From contig NZ_CP103057.1 of assembly GCF_025231525.1 (NCBI RefSeq), positions 1,753,001-1,817,000 on the forward strand: DNA of 64,000 nucleotides. The letters are read 5' to 3'. The stretch comes from Sphingomonas endolithica (GTDB taxonomy: Bacteria > Pseudomonadota > Alphaproteobacteria > Sphingomonadales > Sphingomonadaceae). Within the stretch, counting starts at the first letter, position 1; each line of letters begins with the position of its first letter. Made by a program: the position numbers and the translations under genes. Under the pieces are notes generated by a model. That model had not been told where the DNA came from and did not search any database. It saw only the letters and a list, made by a program, of their open reading frames with translations. Shown here piece after piece: positions 61,599 through 64,000 of this stretch.

Positions 61599-62747
61599 AT
61601 GGCTGATTTAGAGAAAATGCAGCGGCGGCAGCGCATCCTCGCCGATTTTGGGGACTTCGCCCAACAAAGTGAAGATTTGGACACGGTGCTGACGGAGGCC
61701 TGTCGCCTGATCGGCGACGCGCTCGGTACTGACCTGGCGAAGGTTCTGGAGATCGAGACGGATAGCCAGACGCTGCTCGTCCGGGCAGGCGTTGGTTGGC
61801 AGCCGGGCGTCGTCGGCGAGGTTCGTTTGCCGATGGGAGAACATTCCTCGGAAACTTTCGCGATCAAGGAAGGTGTACCGGTCATCACGCCAGACATGAG
61901 CACGGAGACCCGGTTCGAGTTTCCCAGTTTCATGAAGGAGGCCGGCGTGGTCGGCGTCGTCAACGTTCCGATTTTCCTGCTCGGTCGCAAAGCGTATGGC
62001 CTGCTACAGGTGGACAGCCGCAAGCCCTGGAGCCCTGACGAGCACGATACCGAGTTCCTGCGTACCTATGCCACCATTCTCGGGCCAGTAATCGATCGGC
62101 TCCACAAGCTTCATGCGCTGAAACAGGCGACCGACGAAAATCAGACACTGCTTCGCGAGCTACAGCACCGTATCAAGAACAATATCGCCACCATCACCAG
62201 CCTCGTCCAATTGAGGATGAGCAAGGCGTCTTCGGAGGAAGTCCGCAACGAACTCGCCGTCATAAAGGGACGGATCGATGCGCTCCGCCTAGTCCATGAA
62301 CAGGTCTATGCGGCTAGGAACGCCGACCGACTGCCGCTGCGACCTTACGTCACCCAGCTCCTGGAAGGGCTGCTCGCGCTCCACGAGGAAGCGGCCGTCC
62401 GCCTGGATGTACAGATCGACGATGGAGAAATCGACAGCGACATGGCTATCCCACTTGGGCTTATTCTCAACGAGTTCACGACCAACAGCCTAAAATATGC
62501 GTTTCTAGGTGAGGGGCAGTCCGATGCACCGTTGATCGTTGTGAGGGCCAGGGGCAACGATGGCAGGCTGCAGGTCAGGATTTGGGACAACGGAAAAGGA
62601 CTCCCAGCAAAGACGCAGGTAGCCGCTCCTGGTTTTGGAACGGGCATGGCCCTGATCGCGGGTCTGGCGCGCCAGATCAGGGCAACGACCGACTGGGCAT
62701 CGGATCGCGGCACGGCACTCTCCTTGGAATTTCCACGGCGGAGATAA
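61599..62747 (+). CDS. GAF-domain sensor histidine kinase, HisKA_2 type
   Basis: 382 aa soluble kinase from the ATG at 61599. GAF domain (about 10-160: TVLTEACRLIGDALGTDLAK, VVGVVNVPIFLLGRKAYGLL), then the HisKA_2 dimerisation region with phospho-acceptor H190 in RELQHRIKNNIATI, and the HATPase domain (NEFTTNSLKYAF N-box, DNGKGLP G1, GFGTGMALI G2). Another in-frame ATG at 61482 would leave only 12 bp to the divergent response regulator and add a non-conserved polar segment, so the shorter form is preferred. Cytoplasmic sensing of a small ligand or light/redox cue is typical; the signal is unknown. Confidence 0.87.
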   Translation: MADLEKMQRRQRILADFGDFAQQSEDLDTVLTEACRLIGDALGTDLAKVLEIETDSQTLLVRAGVGWQPGVVGEVRLPMGEHSSETFAIKEGVPVITPDMSTETRFEFPSFMKEAGVVGVVNVPIFLLGRKAYGLLQVDSRKPWSPDEHDTEFLRTYATILGPVIDRLHKLHALKQATDENQTLLRELQHRIKNNIATITSLVQLRMSKASSEEVRNELAVIKGRIDALRLVHEQVYAARNADRLPLRPYVTQLLEGLLALHEEAAVRLDVQIDDGEIDSDMAIPLGLILNEFTTNSLKYAFLGEGQSDAPLIVVRARGNDGRLQVRIWDNGKGLPAKTQVAAPGFGTGMALIAGLARQIRATTDWASDRGTALSLEFPRRR

Positions 62748-63074
62748 TTCCAGAACGAAGGCCCTCTTCCGCGAGCGTTCCGTACAAGTGCATGTCGGTG
62801 CCTGCACCTTCACCAACTGGGCTTCGGTGTCTCGGACGAAGCACAGCAGCATCGATACCGATCGCCACTGATCCATAATCCATGATCAGCCTCTGGTAAT
62901 AGAATAAACCTATATTGTTGGCCTCGATCAATATTTTTCATGCCGGCACATTTTCGAACTTACGTTAAGGCATCCGAAGTGGGTGCTCTTAAAGTTCGTG
63001 CCATCGCCGGGCGTGTTACGGGCCTCGGCGGCTGAGAGCCAGCGCGCTCCCGTTCCGCTGCGAGGAGTTGACAG
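62748..63074. other. gene-free stretch
   Basis: About 330 bp. A minus-strand 84-codon ORF (62677-62931) overlaps the kinase end and shows no family resemblance. Ends with the GAGGAG site of the DUF6894 gene. Confidence 0.4.
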
Positions 63075-63314
63075 TTGGCTTTGTACTTCTTCGACACGAA
63101 CGATGGCGACATCTTCATGGAAGATGACGTTGGCACTGAGTATTCGGATCTTGCATTGGTTAAGGTTGATGCGGCAACGACGCTCGCCGAAATCGCGCGC
63201 GATGCGGTCTCCAAAAGTGTCAGAAGGGAGCTTTCCGTGGCGGTGCGCGACGAACTTGGCCCAGTTCTGTTAACAAGGATGATGTTTGAAACGATTGTTT
63301 TGCGGAATGCTTAG
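63075..63314 (+). CDS. DUF6894 family small protein
   Basis: 79 aa from a TTG at 63075 with GAGGAG 8 bp upstream. The pattern LYFFDTNDGDIFMEDDVGTE, then SDLALVKVDAATTLAEIARD and a beta-strand-rich end matches the DUF6894 family, small proteins abundant in Rhizobiales and sphingomonads. Two such strand-helix units are usual. No function known; often near stress or signalling genes, here beside a two-component pair. Confidence 0.75.
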   Translation: MALYFFDTNDGDIFMEDDVGTEYSDLALVKVDAATTLAEIARDAVSKSVRRELSVAVRDELGPVLLTRMMFETIVLRNA

Positions 63315-63628
63315 CGTCAGACGGGGGGTGTTAGCCGGCCGGCTGCCATGACGTACTGGACTGGCCAGGTATAGCCAACGGGCCAATCTTCTCCCCCTGA
63401 TCCTGAAGCGTTAGCGAGGGTTACGGCGCGCATCGTGGAGCGGCGCCAATCCGATCAAGTGCAGTTTGTTATCGCCTGGCGGGTGACGCACCGCCATCGG
63501 GGTAGCACGAGGGGCTTTGCGTCCGATCCATCTATGCCGGGCTGTAGATGTGCAGCTTGCACCGTTGGTCGATGTGGATCTGGCTGATTTATGGCAACCT
63601 TGCCAGGCTTGGTAGGCGAAGGCACATA
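63315..63628. other. gene-free stretch
   Basis: About 310 bp with only shadow ORFs. It should contain the terminators of the convergent DUF6894 and EAL genes. Nothing specific recognised. Confidence 0.4.
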
Positions 63629-64000
63629 TCAGCGCATCCAATTCGGCTTGTTGATGAGTAGCATAGCAGCCGCATCCGGTGGAACTGCTCGTCCGAACAG
63701 GTAACCCTGTCCATAGGTACAGCCAAGTCGGGAAAGGTAGTCGGCCTGATCCTTGCGCTCCACGCCTTCGGCTACGACCTCTATGCACAGTCGGTGAGCC
63801 AATTCGATGACCGTTTCGACTATCGCGGCATCGTCTGATTGCTCGCACGCCTTCGAAACGAAGCTCTTGTCGATCTTTATGACGTCTACGGGGAACATTT
63901 TAAGATGGGTAAGTGAGGCGTACCCGGTGCCAAAGTCGTCCAAAGCGATCTTGATCCCGCAGTCGTGAAAAATCGCTAGCGTGGCAGCAACCTTATCGGT
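63629..64000 (-). CDS. EAL-domain protein, C-terminal part (runs off window)
   Basis: The frame continues past the right edge. Visible C-terminal EAL phosphodiesterase sequence: ALDDFGTGYASLTHLKMFPV with the metal-binding DDFGTG, DVIKIDKSFVSKACE, IELAHRLCIEVVAEGVERKD and CTYGQGYLFGRAVPP. These include the KxD-type lysine and the EGVE glutamate, so the domain looks catalytically competent for c-di-GMP hydrolysis. N-terminal domains and the EAL motif lie outside. Confidence 0.9.
   Translation of the reverse strand, partial: TDKVAATLAIFHDCGIKIALDDFGTGYASLTHLKMFPVDVIKIDKSFVSKACEQSDDAAIVETVIELAHRLCIEVVAEGVERKDQADYLSRLGCTYGQGYLFGRAVPPDAAAMLLINKPNWMR

Noticed and set aside
63411..63848. 145-codon minus-strand ORF at the right end
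   Set aside because: Out of frame with the EAL protein it overlaps; translation is a shadow.
1..64000. CRISPR array, tRNA or rRNA genes
   Set aside because: No regularly spaced repeats, cloverleaf-like segments or rRNA signature sequences were noticed on reading; absence not proven without a scan.

Overview
The window looks like accessory chromosome (or a large replicon) of a GC-rich alphaproteobacterium, most likely a sphingomonad (Sphingomonas or a close relative). The reasons are the number of large TonB-dependent receptors (TBDRs) with the plug style of the Xanthomonas/Caulobacter group, the TBDR-flavin halogenase-SapC-cupin gene set, the Atu4866 and DUF6894 small proteins, and a HisKA_2-type sensor kinase. 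This is inference from gene content; no rRNA or tRNA gene was seen. Start codons were chosen from visible ribosome binding sites and overlaps, and often differ from the longest possible ORF.

Left part (0.3-31.4 kb), three uptake and degradation loci. (1) 0.3-10.1 kb, all on the minus strand: TBDR, flavin-dependent halogenase, SapC, cupin_8 protein, second halogenase, LacI regulator and a GH16 beta-glucanase. Most junctions overlap (ATGA or TGATG), and a terminator-like hairpin sits just after the TBDR. (2) 11.9-23.0 kb: a minus-strand run of M19 dipeptidase, DUF1611 protein, three class C beta-lactamase-like serine hydrolases and a small secreted protein, divergent from a TBDR. It reads as peptide or D-amino-acid scavenging. 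(3) 23.1-31.4 kb, minus strand: TBDR, halogenase, GH27 alpha-galactosidase and a DUF4874/DUF4832 protein.

Middle part (31.7-59.4 kb), a mobile and decaying region. It is bounded by two direct copies of a DUF3489-DUF2924 cassette. The right copy is complete with a large serine recombinase; the left copy is cut by an IS6-family element. Three full-length IS6-family copies (32.6, 38.9 and 51.3 kb), two partial copies (1 and 10.3 kb) and relics all lie in the same orientation. Several genes stop or start exactly at IS ends: DUF2924, a third TBDR, MmgE/PrpD and a LuxR regulator. Between them are a LacI/MFS/TBDR sugar locus, three LysR genes, a LysR-linked SnoaL/solute-binding/Atu4866 group, 6-phosphogluconolactonase, a QorB-like oxidoreductase, a DUF885 peptidase divergent from a D-aminoacylase-like amidohydrolase, and many gene remnants (aldo-keto reductase, GH1, two alpha/beta hydrolases, TetR, SnoaL, LLM oxidoreductase).

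Right part (59.5-64 kb): a PQQ-dependent sugar dehydrogenase lipoprotein, a divergent response regulator/HisKA_2 kinase pair, a DUF6894 protein and the end of an EAL-domain protein that runs off the window.

The unifying theme is outer-membrane import of complex carbohydrates and peptides, with local hydrolases and LacI control, reshaped by IS6-type rearrangement. The least explained elements are the halogenase/SapC/cupin module inside the glycan operon and the DUF3489-DUF2924-recombinase cassette.
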